Source: a bacterium (GTDB taxonomy: Bacteria; Oederibacteriota; PGYV01). From it: a stretch of 58,136 nucleotides of DNA. Below are positions 43,890-52,224 of this stretch, one piece after another. How positions within the stretch are numbered: position 1 is the first letter of the stretch; the number at the start of each line of letters is the position of its first letter. The notes under the pieces were generated by a model. That model was given only the letters and a program-made list of their open reading frames with translations, was not told where the DNA came from and did not search any database. Made by a program: the position numbers and the translations under genes. Location of the stretch: contig JAKQNO010000102.1 in NCBI GenBank assembly GCA_029565735.1, forward strand, positions 1 to 58,136, given 5' to 3'.

Positions 43890-44414
43890 ATGACATACGA
43901 AATAAAGAAATATGGAGAACAGGTATTAAAGAAAAAAGCGGAGCCTGTAACGGAATTCGGCGAAGGGTTAAAAAAGATATTTGATGACATGCTGGAGACC
44001 ATGTACTCTTTTAACGGCGTGGGGCTTGCGGCAAATCAGGTTGGAATCCTTAAACAGATGATAGTCATTGACACCGCCAAGGAGGAAAACCGTGTTATTC
44101 TGCGCCTTGCCAACCCTGTTGTTACATCCGTCTCAAAGGAAAAAGTAACTTATGAGGAGGGCTGCTTAAGCTTTCCGGGAATATTTGAAAAAATAGACAG
44201 GCCGTCCAAAATAACGGTTGAAGCGCAGGACCCCGAAGGCAATAAAATAAAGATTGAAGCCGAAGATTTTCTTGCGATAGTATTGCAGCATGAAATAGAC
44301 CATTTAAACGGCGTAGTTTTCATTGACCGTATGTCGCCGGCAAGGCGCATAATGCACGGCAAAGAACTTAAAGAATTAAAAACAGAGACAAAAAACAGGA
44401 TAAAAGATAAATGA
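43890..44414 (+). CDS. def: peptide deformylase
   Basis: 174 residues. Removes the formyl group from nascent proteins. The three signature motifs are intact: GVGLAANQVG (43-52), EEGCLSFPG with metal ligand C92, and QHEIDHLNG with H134, E135 and H138. AGGAAGG precedes the ATG. Coupled to fmt by a 4-bp ATGA overlap, the classical arrangement of formylation and deformylation. Confidence 0.96.
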   Translation: MTYEIKKYGEQVLKKKAEPVTEFGEGLKKIFDDMLETMYSFNGVGLAANQVGILKQMIVIDTAKEENRVILRLANPVVTSVSKEKVTYEEGCLSFPGIFEKIDRPSKITVEAQDPEGNKIKIEAEDFLAIVLQHEIDHLNGVVFIDRMSPARRIMHGKELKELKTETKNRIKDK

Positions 44415-45343
44415 ACATTGTTTTTTTCGGCACGCCTGAATTCGCGGTTTTATCATTAAAAGCCGCCGCCGCTGCCGGCCATAGTATAATATGTGCCGTG
44501 TCCCAGCCGGACAGGCCGTCAGGCAGAAAACAGGAAGTCCTTCCCACCCCCGTCAAAAAAGCGGCAATGGAACTTTCAATACCCGTGTATCAGCCCGAAA
44601 AAGTAAAATCTCCGGAATTTATGGATGCTTATTTAAAGTTAAAACCTGACCTTAACCTTATCGCGGCTTACGGCCAGATAATCCCCGAAGAAATCATATA
44701 CCACCCGAAGTTCCACAGCATCAATATTCACGCTTCAATTCTTCCAAGATGGCGCGGCGCGGCGCCCATTAACGCCGCCATACTTGCCGGCGACAGGGAA
44801 ACAGGCGTCACTTATCAGTTCATAGACAAGCGCCTTGACTGCGGCGATATCCTTCACGCGGAAAAAATGGAAATAACAGATGAAGATGATTCTGTAACTT
44901 TGTATTCTAAACTTTCTAAACTTGCGGCCGATTCAGTACCGCGTGTTTTAAAAATGGTTGAATCCGGGGTTTATACAAGGATTAAACAGGATGACAGCAC
45001 CGCGACTGTTGTAAAAACGCTTAAAAAAGAAGACGGCAAAATAGATTTTACCAGGTCAAACAGGGACATTTTCAATATGGTGCGCGGGCTGCTTCCATGG
45101 CCCGTGGCATATTGCACGCTTGACGGGGCAACACTTAAAATATTCCGCGCTGAATGTGTTGATACCGCGGAAGTTCACGCTCCCGGAACCGTTTATGGCA
45201 TTGAAAAAGGGTCGGGATTTTTTGTAGCTTCCGGAAAAGGCGGACTGCTGATAAAAGAAGTTCAGGCAGAGGGAAAAAAAAGAATGCCGGCGTCAGATTT
45301 CATCGCCGGCCATCATGACATTATGGGAAAAGTGTTGGGATAG
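44411..45343 (+). CDS. fmt: methionyl-tRNA formyltransferase
   Basis: 310 residues. Formylates initiator Met-tRNA. The N-terminal Rossmann domain carries the folate-site signature (NIHASILPRWRGAAPIN, with catalytic Asn and His) and the later Asp motif (TYQFIDKRLDCGDIL); the C-terminal OB domain binds tRNA (about 205-310). The ATG overlaps the def stop. Confidence 0.96.
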   Translation: MNIVFFGTPEFAVLSLKAAAAAGHSIICAVSQPDRPSGRKQEVLPTPVKKAAMELSIPVYQPEKVKSPEFMDAYLKLKPDLNLIAAYGQIIPEEIIYHPKFHSINIHASILPRWRGAAPINAAILAGDRETGVTYQFIDKRLDCGDILHAEKMEITDEDDSVTLYSKLSKLAADSVPRVLKMVESGVYTRIKQDDSTATVVKTLKKEDGKIDFTRSNRDIFNMVRGLLPWPVAYCTLDGATLKIFRAECVDTAEVHAPGTVYGIEKGSGFFVASGKGGLLIKEVQAEGKKRMPASDFIAGHHDIMGKVLG

Positions 45344-45349
45344 AATACT

Positions 45350-45580
45350 GACGAGGGACGGATGCACAGAGGGTCAGATGTTCGGAAGTAAAAACAAAAT
45401 CATAAGGACAAGCAGTTAAGCATTAGGCAGATAAGCAGAAGCGTAAGAAGAAAAACCGTAAAAATCTAATTCAACTACCGCGGGCTAAAGACCCGCGTCT
45501 ACCAGATCAAAAAATAAACCTACAAACTGCCGTTTTTTCTTCCATCCCTCCGTGCATCCGTCCCTCTGTCCCTCTGCCTT
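45350..45580. repeat. composite repeat block: D, reversed C, B copy 7, reversed D
   Basis: Fills the gap between the convergent fmt and ridA genes. GAGGGACGGATGCACAGAGG (from 45351) and the reverse-complement words at 45536-45580 (CCCTCCGTGCATCCGTCCCT) could pair. Between them are reversed family C words (45410-45447) and a B palindrome (45478-45504). Confidence 0.75.
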
Positions 45581-45960
45581 TATATCTCCGCGACCGCCTC
45601 TATTTCTATATTCGCGCCTTTTGGCAGGGCCGCCACCTGAACAGTGCTTCTTGCGGGAAGATTAACGCCGCACTTTTCTTCCATTACTTCGTTTACAAAT
45701 TTAAAATCATCAAGGTTCGTCATAAAGATATTCACCTTTACCAGCTTTTCAACGGAGCTTCCGGCAGCCTTTAAAACAGCTTCCATGTTATCAAAAATAA
45801 GCCTTGTTTCTTTGTGTATACCCTCTGTGGAAAGATGGCCGGTTTCAGGGACAATAGGCAGCTGGCCTGATAAAAAAATCAGGTTTCCGCATTTAATTGC
45901 CTGTGAATACGGCCCGACAGGTTTTGGCGCCTTATCCGTAAAAATAACCTCTTTTGCCAT
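45580..45960 (-). CDS. ridA: RidA-family enamine/imine deaminase
   Basis: 126 residues, the usual length. Hydrolyses reactive 2-aminoacrylate released by PLP enzymes. Signature features: PVGPYSQAIKCGNLIFLSGQ at the N-terminus and PARSTVQVAALPKGANIEIE with the catalytic Arg. GGGAGG precedes the ATG. Single gene between the repeat block and the BatD-like gene on the same strand. Confidence 0.93.
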   Translation of the reverse strand: MAKEVIFTDKAPKPVGPYSQAIKCGNLIFLSGQLPIVPETGHLSTEGIHKETRLIFDNMEAVLKAAGSSVEKLVKVNIFMTNLDDFKFVNEVMEEKCGVNLPARSTVQVAALPKGANIEIEAVAEI

Positions 45961-46020
45961 GTGACCCTCCCTGTTTTACTTTTTTATAATTATACCACAT
46001 AAATTTATCCCTGCCGGGCT

Positions 46021-46965
46021 TTACCGGCTGATTAAAGCCTTTACTTTATCGTACATATCAACCGCTTCTTCAATTTCCGGCTTGTAATCCGCGAATTTCA
46101 CAAGGTCACAGTTCTGCAGTATTTCCTTTATTGACTGCATCTCCTTTTTCGCGGCTCCGGCTGTTTCAAGTTTTTTTATTATTTCCTGTGTTGTCAGTTC
46201 ATCAAACGAGGTGCTGTGCCTGATTGAAAGCAGCATTCTTATAACTTCATAAACTTCAAAATAAAACTCTTTGGGGTCTGTCTTGATAAGGTCAGCGGCG
46301 CTGTCAAGCTTCTGCAGCATGACATTTTTGTAATCAACAGGCTGTGATGCCGCGGGTTCTGTAACCTTTTTTTTCCTGAACTTTCTTATTATGAAAAATG
46401 CCGCCGTTATAAGCACGGCCAGCAGGATAAGGTAAGGCAGGTATTTTTCCGGCCTGAAATCAAGGCTTAACCGTATTTCCTTTATTGTGCTCTGCGGTAT
46501 TGCCTGCGTGGGCACAACCACAACGGGCGTTGCCGCCGCTGGCTGCTGCTGCGTTTTTCCGCCTGATACGGTTATTACAACAGGTTTGGTTTCTATTGTC
46601 TCATAGGCCTTTGTATCGGGATTCATAAACGTTACCTTTGCGGGTTTTATAGTTACCTGCCCGCTTTTAACGGCAACAAGCGCGAACTGCATGGAAGTCC
46701 CTATGGAAGCCTGCCCGTTGACTATATTAATCCTGCTTGATGACTGGCTTCCCGACATTCTGAAACCTTCAAAATCAGGAGGCATAATCCTTGGGCTCTG
46801 CGAAGCGTCGCCCGTGCGGTTTACCGAAACCGTATAAATAATGGTGTCCCCCAGCACGGCTGTTTTTTTATCCGTATCAGCCAAAGCTTCAACCGTAACA
46901 GCCGCGAAAGCCGCGGCTGAAAACATTAAAACCATGAATATGATAAAAATTATTTTCTTTTTCAA
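46021..46965 (-). CDS. BatD-like exported membrane protein with DUF4381-type cytoplasmic tail
   Basis: 314 residues. Signal peptide (about 1-21), a beta-rich domain (about 22-140) with the BatD hallmark DFEGFRMSGSQSSSRINIVN, a Pro/Ala/Thr-rich linker, one membrane helix (about 177-197), and a helical cytoplasmic domain similar to DUF4381. BatD proteins usually belong to Bat/MoxR operons with VWA proteins; none is visible here, so this is an isolated or minimal version. It follows the DUF362 gene by 15 bp. Confidence 0.78.
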   Translation of the reverse strand: MKKKIIFIIFMVLMFSAAAFAAVTVEALADTDKKTAVLGDTIIYTVSVNRTGDASQSPRIMPPDFEGFRMSGSQSSSRINIVNGQASIGTSMQFALVAVKSGQVTIKPAKVTFMNPDTKAYETIETKPVVITVSGGKTQQQPAAATPVVVVPTQAIPQSTIKEIRLSLDFRPEKYLPYLILLAVLITAAFFIIRKFRKKKVTEPAASQPVDYKNVMLQKLDSAADLIKTDPKEFYFEVYEVIRMLLSIRHSTSFDELTTQEIIKKLETAGAAKKEMQSIKEILQNCDLVKFADYKPEIEEAVDMYDKVKALISR

Positions 46966-46980
46966 TTTTCCCTCCGTGTT

Positions 46981-48123
46981 TTAAAACCTGAATTTTTCTA
47001 TAAAGCATGAAATTAACGGCCTGCTTGTCTTTATCGCGTTATCCGGGCACATTTCATGGCAGCAATAGCACCGTATGCATTTTTTATAATCACATACCAC
47101 CCCTTTTTCCGCGCCTGTATATTTTAACGCATTTACCGGGCAGTGTGTCACACAAATTTTGCAGCCCGTACATAATTTGACGTTAAAAACAGGCTTTGGG
47201 GTTCCATGGTCCCTTACAAAATTGATAAGCAGCCTGAACGCGGAGCCTTTTGGCTCTCCCGGCGGCGTCTTTATCTTATGAAAAACATCCTTTATTGCAT
47301 CGCCTTTAACTGTGAATTCAATATCCCTGCCGTTGTTGATGAATTCTTTATACACATAATTGGTGTAAATTCTGTAAGGGTCAACGCCCACGGCCCGCGC
47401 CGCGGCCGCATCAAGGGCAAAACCGTCACTCGACATCGCAACCAGCCCCATATCAAAGGGCTCGCCGTCAGTACCGGGTCCGTTTCCCTGCATTGCCCGT
47501 ATGCCGTCAAGTATGTTTATCGCGGGCTGTTTTACCCTGAACAAATCAACAAGCATCTTTGCAAAAAGATACTTGTCCTTTTCAGCTTTCGCGTGGTATT
47601 CAAGTTTTTTTAAGCCGGAAATCAGGCCGAACATATTCTTAACAGACATTGTCATGTACATAAGCATATGGGTTTTAAGCTTTGGAAGGTTGATTATTTT
47701 ATCGGCTTTCATTACCCTTGAATCTATCATGAAATTTCCGTATAAAAGCTGCCCGCCGGCCACATCCGCGCGCGTGTCGGGCTTAAACTCTATTATTTCC
47801 GCCCCTTCTTCATCGCACACCTTTTTCATGCCGTTTCTTGCCGCTGTCCCCAGAAAACTGCCGTAACCCGGGCTGTCGCCCACAATTATTTTACCAGCCA
47901 AAGGTTTTATCACCCTTATGACCGCGCGTATAAATTCGGGATGCGTGGAAATAGCCGCTTCGGGCGGCGCATACGACAGGCAGTTGGGTTTGATAAGCAC
48001 TGTGTCGCCTTTATTAATGAAGTTTTCAATACCGCCCAGCTCTTTGAACCCTTCTTCTATAACGCCTGTCAGCCTTGCAAGGCTGTAATCTTCGCATTTT
48101 TTCAGGTACACTAACGGCGGCAT
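46981..48123 (-). CDS. DUF362 protein with C-terminal 2[4Fe-4S] ferredoxin domain
   Basis: 380 residues, soluble. Residues 1-290 are DUF362 (LIKPNCLSYAPPEAAISTHP, GDSPGYGSFLGTAARNGM, NLPKLKTHMLMYMTMSVKNM). Residues about 315-365 carry two four-cysteine clusters, CTGCKICVTHCP and CIRCYCCHEMCP. The family is common in anaerobes and has been linked to electron transfer and cofactor handling, without a firmly known reaction. First gene of a pair with the BatD-like protein. Confidence 0.92.
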   Translation of the reverse strand: MPPLVYLKKCEDYSLARLTGVIEEGFKELGGIENFINKGDTVLIKPNCLSYAPPEAAISTHPEFIRAVIRVIKPLAGKIIVGDSPGYGSFLGTAARNGMKKVCDEEGAEIIEFKPDTRADVAGGQLLYGNFMIDSRVMKADKIINLPKLKTHMLMYMTMSVKNMFGLISGLKKLEYHAKAEKDKYLFAKMLVDLFRVKQPAINILDGIRAMQGNGPGTDGEPFDMGLVAMSSDGFALDAAAARAVGVDPYRIYTNYVYKEFINNGRDIEFTVKGDAIKDVFHKIKTPPGEPKGSAFRLLINFVRDHGTPKPVFNVKLCTGCKICVTHCPVNALKYTGAEKGVVCDYKKCIRCYCCHEMCPDNAIKTSRPLISCFIEKFRF

Positions 48124-48210
48124 TTTTCCTCCGGATATTAAGTTTAATAAGATAAATTATCACGAAGGCCGGGATTTGTAAATTGATAAAAAAATACAAG
48201 GATGGCAGTT

Positions 48211-48344
48211 TAAGCTATAGGCAATTAAGCATAAGCGAAAGATAAAAACATTCTTCTAACTGTCGCTATAGCTTAACTGCTTAAAACGCTATATTTTATT
48301 GTTATCGCTTATGCTTAATTGCTTATCTGCCTATTGCTTATAAT
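48211..48344. repeat. family C words, one reversed and two direct copies
   Basis: 48211-48237 is the reverse complement of the words at 3297-3323. 48262-48290 and 48303-48344 run forward (ATCGCTTATGCTTAATTGC). The inverted halves could pair over about 25 bp with a loop of about 60. No gene seen. Confidence 0.75.
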
Positions 48345-48353
48345 TTAAATTTT

Positions 48354-48677
48354 TCAGTGAAACCTTGGTTCCGCGTGGGTGTCAATCTGGTCCTTAATCC
48401 CGGCAAGGATTTCATTCATTTCATAAATGTTTTCCCTGTCGCTTTTCCCCGCTACAGTGATGTGCATCCTTGTCCAGTAATCAGCCGCGTAAACCGCCGC
48501 TTTTTTGAATTCCATGTCATTGTTGTAGTATTCGTGGGTGGGAAATTCTTCCGGGCCGCCGAATTTCAGGTCAACTTCATACCCTTTTTCCACGGCTTCA
48601 TTCACGCTTTTTTTGATTGCATCGGCAAACTTTTTAGGCTCGCTTACATTCAGCGCTACTTCTTTTTCGGCATTCAT
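48354..48677 (-). CDS. small hypothetical protein
   Basis: 107 residues from MNAEKEVALNVSEPKKFADA; GGAGG lies eight bases upstream, so the GTG three codons earlier, which overlaps that site, is rejected. Predicted alpha/beta, acidic, no signal. The core pattern YEVDLKFGGPEEFPTHEYYN and YAADYWTRMHITVAGKS is not one I recognise. It is the last gene of the leftward series that includes yraN and rnhB, 69 bp after yraN. Confidence 0.6.
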   Translation of the reverse strand: MNAEKEVALNVSEPKKFADAIKKSVNEAVEKGYEVDLKFGGPEEFPTHEYYNNDMEFKKAAVYAADYWTRMHITVAGKSDRENIYEMNEILAGIKDQIDTHAEPRFH

Positions 48678-48746
48678 GGCTTTCACCTCCGCCTTTTTTA
48701 GCGGTTCTTATACAAATGATAGCCGTAAAAAACGCCCAAAGCAAGG

Positions 48747-49115
48747 CTATTCCTGAAAAGCGTCCCTAATAATCTGAATTGTTTCGCCGCCTTTGCCGTC
48801 GGGAAAAACGCCGGCAACGTCAAACCTGATATAGTTTTTATGCAGGTTTTTTTCAAGGATATACTGTTTTGCCCCCATAATAATCCTTTTCTGTTTTTTC
48901 CTGTCAACGGCGCCGAACGGGCTTATGCCGGTTGACTGCCTGCGCGCTTTCACTTCCACAAAAACAATCATATCGCCTTTTTTCGCGATAAGGTCAAGCT
49001 CGGCGCCTTTGGCAAAATAATTCATCCCCAGTATTTCATATCCTTCATTTTTCATCTTTTCCGCTGTTTTCTTTTCGTAATAATTCCCCTGAACCCTAAG
49101 GTTGATCCCCTCCAC
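48747..49115 (-). CDS. YraN/UPF0102 endonuclease-like protein
   Basis: 122 residues. The core is GNYYEKKTAEKMKNEGYEIL, then GAELDLIAKKGDMIVFVEVK, the PD-(D/E)xK-like Asp, Glu and Lys of the family. A Holliday-junction-resolvase-like fold; the biological role is poorly known. GTG start with AAGGGGG upstream. Next to rnhB, as in very many bacteria. Confidence 0.92.
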   Translation of the reverse strand: MEGINLRVQGNYYEKKTAEKMKNEGYEILGMNYFAKGAELDLIAKKGDMIVFVEVKARRQSTGISPFGAVDRKKQKRIIMGAKQYILEKNLHKNYIRFDVAGVFPDGKGGETIQIIRDAFQE

Positions 49116-49133
49116 AACAACCCCCTTTTTAAT

Positions 49134-49751
49134 TTAACCCTGTTTTTTTGCCGCTATCTCCGCCACAGGTTTATAGCTTAACCTGTGTATGCCGCATGTC
49201 CCAAGCCTGTTCAGCGCGTCCATGTGTTCTTTTGTGCCGTAACCTTTATGCGACGCGAAACCATATCCCGGATACAGTTTGTCATAATTTCTCATTATCC
49301 TGTCCCTGTAAACCTTTGCAAGTATGGATGCTGCCGCAATTGAAAGGCTTTTTGCGTCCCCGTCCACCACGGTAATTACATTATAACCGGCAAGCGCCGG
49401 CGCTTTGTTGCCGTCAACAAGCACCACATCAGGCTTCTGCGAAAGTTTTTCCGTGCAGCTTTTCATTGCGTTTAATGTGGAGGACAAAATGTCGGACCTG
49501 TCTATTATTTTCGCGGATATTTCAGCTATTGCATATGTAAGGCAGGCGTTTATGACAACCTGAAAAAGCCCTTCCCTTTTTTTTTCGGATATTTTCTTGG
49601 AATCGTCAACTTCGCCAAGCATTGACACTTTTTCCGGATCCAGTATAACCGCAGCCGCAACCACAGGCCCTGCCCAAGGCCCCCGTCCCGCTTCATCCAC
49701 CCCGCATATAATCCCCTTATACTGCCTGTCAAATTCCAGAAGGCTGTTCAA
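49134..49751 (-). CDS. rnhB: ribonuclease HII
   Basis: About 205 residues. Removes RNA from RNA-DNA hybrids and single ribonucleotides from DNA. The N-terminal GVDEAGRGPWAGPV holds the first Asp-Glu pair; further acidic ligands lie in VVLVDGNKA and VVDGDAKS. I place the start at a TTG (49751) with TTGGAG upstream; a TTG four codons earlier (49763) has no ribosome site. It is followed after 18 bp by yraN. Confidence 0.94.
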   Translation of the reverse strand: MNSLLEFDRQYKGIICGVDEAGRGPWAGPVVAAAVILDPEKVSMLGEVDDSKKISEKKREGLFQVVINACLTYAIAEISAKIIDRSDILSSTLNAMKSCTEKLSQKPDVVLVDGNKAPALAGYNVITVVDGDAKSLSIAAASILAKVYRDRIMRNYDKLYPGYGFASHKGYGTKEHMDALNRLGTCGIHRLSYKPVAEIAAKKQG

Positions 49752-49791
49752 AATTCGCTCCAATTATTGCCGGCCTGCACTTTTATACCGG

Positions 49792-50067
49792 TCAGTGCTT
49801 CTTTTTTCCCGGATCAGGCTCCATGTCCGTGTATGCCTGCACCGTATCAACCGGCGCCGGCGCGTCATCCTGTATATCTTCAAAGTCGTCATACAGGTAC
49901 ATTTCTTCCCTTATTCCGTCCGCTTCAAGTTTTTCCATTACGGCTTCTTCTATGAATTTTCCGGGGTCTATTTTATGCTCCGCGCAGTATTCCTTAAGAA
50001 TGGCAATTATCCTGTCGTCTATTTTTATAATTTTTGCCGCCGCGGTCTTCTTTTTCTTGGCGCCCAT
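49792..50067 (-). CDS. small ribbon-helix-helix-like protein
   Basis: 91 residues from MGAKKKKTAAAKIIKIDD. A Lys-rich start, a segment IIKIDDRIIAILKEYCAEHK and a following helix (PGKFIEEAVMEKLEADG) fit the strand-helix-helix pattern of CopG/RHH DNA-binding proteins; the C-terminal 35 residues are acidic and Pro-rich. The ATG shares one base with the rsfS stop (TGATG); the longer ORF start at 50118 lies inside rsfS and is unlikely. DNA binding is inferred only from this pattern. Confidence 0.65.
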   Translation of the reverse strand: MGAKKKKTAAAKIIKIDDRIIAILKEYCAEHKIDPGKFIEEAVMEKLEADGIREEMYLYDDFEDIQDDAPAPVDTVQAYTDMEPDPGKKKH

Positions 50068-50432
50068 CACTTGATTTCCTTTTTGCTTTTTTTGCCGAAA
50101 ATTTCTTTTTCTCCCCATAATTTTTCCAGCGAATAATACAGCCTTGTTTCATTGTCAAAAATGTGGACAAGCACATCGGCTGTATCAATAAGCATCCAGT
50201 TTGCATCGCCGCCTTTTTCCTTATGGGCAATGATTCCGCCGGCTTTCTGAACTTCATCTTCGGTGTTTTTAAAAAGGGCCGAAACATGGGTCTTTGAAGT
50301 TCCGGTGGCTATAATAAAATAGTCCCAGAAAGGGGAAACATCGCTTACGTCAAACACCCTTACATCCATTGCTTTTTTATCTTCAAGGCCCTTTAAAGCC
50401 GCGTCAACATTTACAACTCCAAATTTGTTCAT
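50067..50432 (-). CDS. rsfS: ribosome silencing factor RsfS
   Basis: 121 residues. Binds L14 of the large ribosomal subunit and blocks subunit joining when nutrients are scarce. Family features: AMDVRVFDVSDVSPFWDYFI, ATGTSKTHVSAL and ANWMLIDTADVLVHIFDNET, then YYSLEKLW. Usually found behind nadD; here it is coupled by a 4-bp overlap to a TonB gene instead, which is unusual. Confidence 0.95.
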   Translation of the reverse strand: MNKFGVVNVDAALKGLEDKKAMDVRVFDVSDVSPFWDYFIIATGTSKTHVSALFKNTEDEVQKAGGIIAHKEKGGDANWMLIDTADVLVHIFDNETRLYYSLEKLWGEKEIFGKKSKKEIK

Positions 50433-51148
50433 CTTTGCGCTCCAAACTTGAACAGCAGAATCCCCAGCTGGTCTTCCTGAACAGAGCCGGCCGGAAGCGG
50501 TTCAAATGATAGTTTTCTTGCCTGAGATACCGCCTGCCTGTCAAGGTCAGGATAACCGGATGTCCTTATAAGCTTTACGCTTCTTATGACACCGGAAGGC
50601 ATTACAATAAGTTCCACCGCAAGTTCGGATTCTTCCGGAAGGTTTGCCGGAAACCGCCAGTCTATCTTTGCGTATTTTCTTGCCGACAGCGCGCCTGTGA
50701 CTTCCGGATCGCCGCCCGCAACCGTTTCGCCTTCATACGCCTCTTCTTCGCGGCCTTCAGCGTTATCCGCGGAAACCGCGGATGTCCTTAATTTATCCCT
50801 TGAAATCCCCATATCAAGCGCTGATTTTTCACGCTCTATTTTTTTTAAAAGTTCCTTAACGTCAGGCTGGCTCTGCGCGGGCTTTGCCTGCTGCTGAGGT
50901 TTTTTCACAGGCTGCGGCTTTGCTGTTTCCGCGGTTTTTTCCTGTTTTTCCGCCGCCCCAACCGCTGCTTTTTCTTCCATACCTTTTATGCCGGCATCCC
51001 TTCCAAGGTCAATAAGGGTTACATCCGTGATAAGCGCCACTTTTTTTGCGGGCTGCTGAACCATTATCATGGTCATTATAATAACCACTATGGCATGCAG
51101 CATCATTGATATGCCTGCGGAAACTAAATCAGTGCGGTCAAAATTCAT
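50429..51148 (-). CDS. TonB/TolA-type energy transducer
   Basis: 239 residues. One N-terminal membrane helix (about 13-30), a Lys/Glu/Pro/Gln-rich periplasmic spacer (about 55-130, QPVKKPQQQAKPAQSQP), and a C-terminal TonB-like domain (about 165-239, VIRSVKLIRTSGYPDLDRQA). With ExbB and ExbD encoded just upstream it should transmit proton-motive force to the outer membrane. The partner is probably the barrel protein at 52225-53904. Overlaps exbD and rsfS by 4 bp each. Confidence 0.9.
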   Translation of the reverse strand: MNFDRTDLVSAGISMMLHAIVVIIMTMIMVQQPAKKVALITDVTLIDLGRDAGIKGMEEKAAVGAAEKQEKTAETAKPQPVKKPQQQAKPAQSQPDVKELLKKIEREKSALDMGISRDKLRTSAVSADNAEGREEEAYEGETVAGGDPEVTGALSARKYAKIDWRFPANLPEESELAVELIVMPSGVIRSVKLIRTSGYPDLDRQAVSQARKLSFEPLPAGSVQEDQLGILLFKFGAQR

Positions 51149-51576
51149 TGAACTTCCTGTATTTTCTTGTCTTCAGGAATGGTTGAAACCGCAAGCTTTT
51201 CAGCCCCGGCTTCCCTTGCGGCTCCCATAGCCGCGACAATAGAACCGTGCCTTGCGTATTTGTCGCCTTCAATAATTACCCTGGTATTCCCGGTTTCCTG
51301 TATTAAAACCTTCAGTTGTTGTGTAAGTTCGCTTTCATCGGCAGCCCTGTTCCCGTTTAAAAAAAACTCGCCCTGCTCTGACACTCCGATTATTATATTT
51401 TTATCCGGAAGTTCGTCAGATACGGCGTTCGCGGAAGGAAGGTTTATCTTTATGCTTCCCTGCATTATAAACGGCGTTGTCACCATAAATATTATCAGCA
51501 GGACCATCATTATGTCCACCAGCGGCACGACGTTAATTTCCGTATTAAGCTTTTCGCGTTCCCTTTTTTTCAGCAT
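51145..51576 (-). CDS. ExbD/TolR-family proton channel subunit
   Basis: 143 residues. One membrane helix carrying the conserved Asp (NVVPLVDIMMVLLIIFMVTT) and a periplasmic domain (IIIGVSEQGEFFLNGNRAAD). Acts with ExbB to harvest proton flow. Its stop overlaps the TonB start. ExbD and TolR cannot be separated by sequence here; the TonB and barrel neighbours favour ExbD. Confidence 0.93.
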   Translation of the reverse strand: MLKKREREKLNTEINVVPLVDIMMVLLIIFMVTTPFIMQGSIKINLPSANAVSDELPDKNIIIGVSEQGEFFLNGNRAADESELTQQLKVLIQETGNTRVIIEGDKYARHGSIVAAMGAAREAGAEKLAVSTIPEDKKIQEVQ

Positions 51577-51585
51577 GTTTTTTCC

Positions 51586-52200
51586 CTAATCCAGAAGGTC
51601 CGCAAGTTCGGACGCGGCGTTTATTGTTTCGGTCTCCAGGTTGTCAATTGCGCGGACAAACAGGTTGTAAGCCACAACCGCCGGGATTGCCACAAAAATA
51701 CCCATTGCTGTGGCCACAAGCGCTTCGGCTATGCCGTTGGCCACAACAGAAGGCCCGCCGCCCTGCGACATTGCAAGGTCCCGAAACGCCTTTATTATTC
51801 CAAGTATTGTTCCAAAAAGCCCGATAAAGGGGGATACGCTTCCTATTGTTCCAAGCACCCCAAGGAATTTCTGCATCCTTCCGGCTTCATAGTTCAGCGT
51901 CCTCTGCATGGCCGCTTCCATTTTTTCCCTGCCGCCTTCAGACGCGTCCATGCCGGAGCGGATGACTGCGCTTAAAGGGCCGGGAGTGGTCTGGCAAAGT
52001 GTCAGAACACCCTGCCTGTCTTTTTTAGCCAGCATTTTTTTAACCCTGTCCATGAAATCCTGAGTATTTACTTTTATCCTTGAAAAACATATTGCCCTGT
52101 CAATTATTATCCACCAGGACAAAACTGATACGCCAAGCAGAAAAAATACAGCAGCCCCGCCTTTCATGAAAAGCTGCCAGAACGTGGTTTCTCCGAACAT
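51586..52200 (-). CDS. ExbB/TolQ (MotA family) proton channel subunit
   Basis: 204 residues, three membrane segments. The long third helix region SVSPFIGLFGTILGIIKAFR and VANGIAEALVATAMGIFVAIP are the MotA/TolQ/ExbB signatures. AGGAGG precedes the ATG. Nine bp before exbD; the barrel gene is 24 bp upstream. Confidence 0.94.
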   Translation of the reverse strand: MFGETTFWQLFMKGGAAVFFLLGVSVLSWWIIIDRAICFSRIKVNTQDFMDRVKKMLAKKDRQGVLTLCQTTPGPLSAVIRSGMDASEGGREKMEAAMQRTLNYEAGRMQKFLGVLGTIGSVSPFIGLFGTILGIIKAFRDLAMSQGGGPSVVANGIAEALVATAMGIFVAIPAVVAYNLFVRAIDNLETETINAASELADLLD

Positions 52201-52224
52201 TTGTTCCTCCTGAAAAGATGTGCT

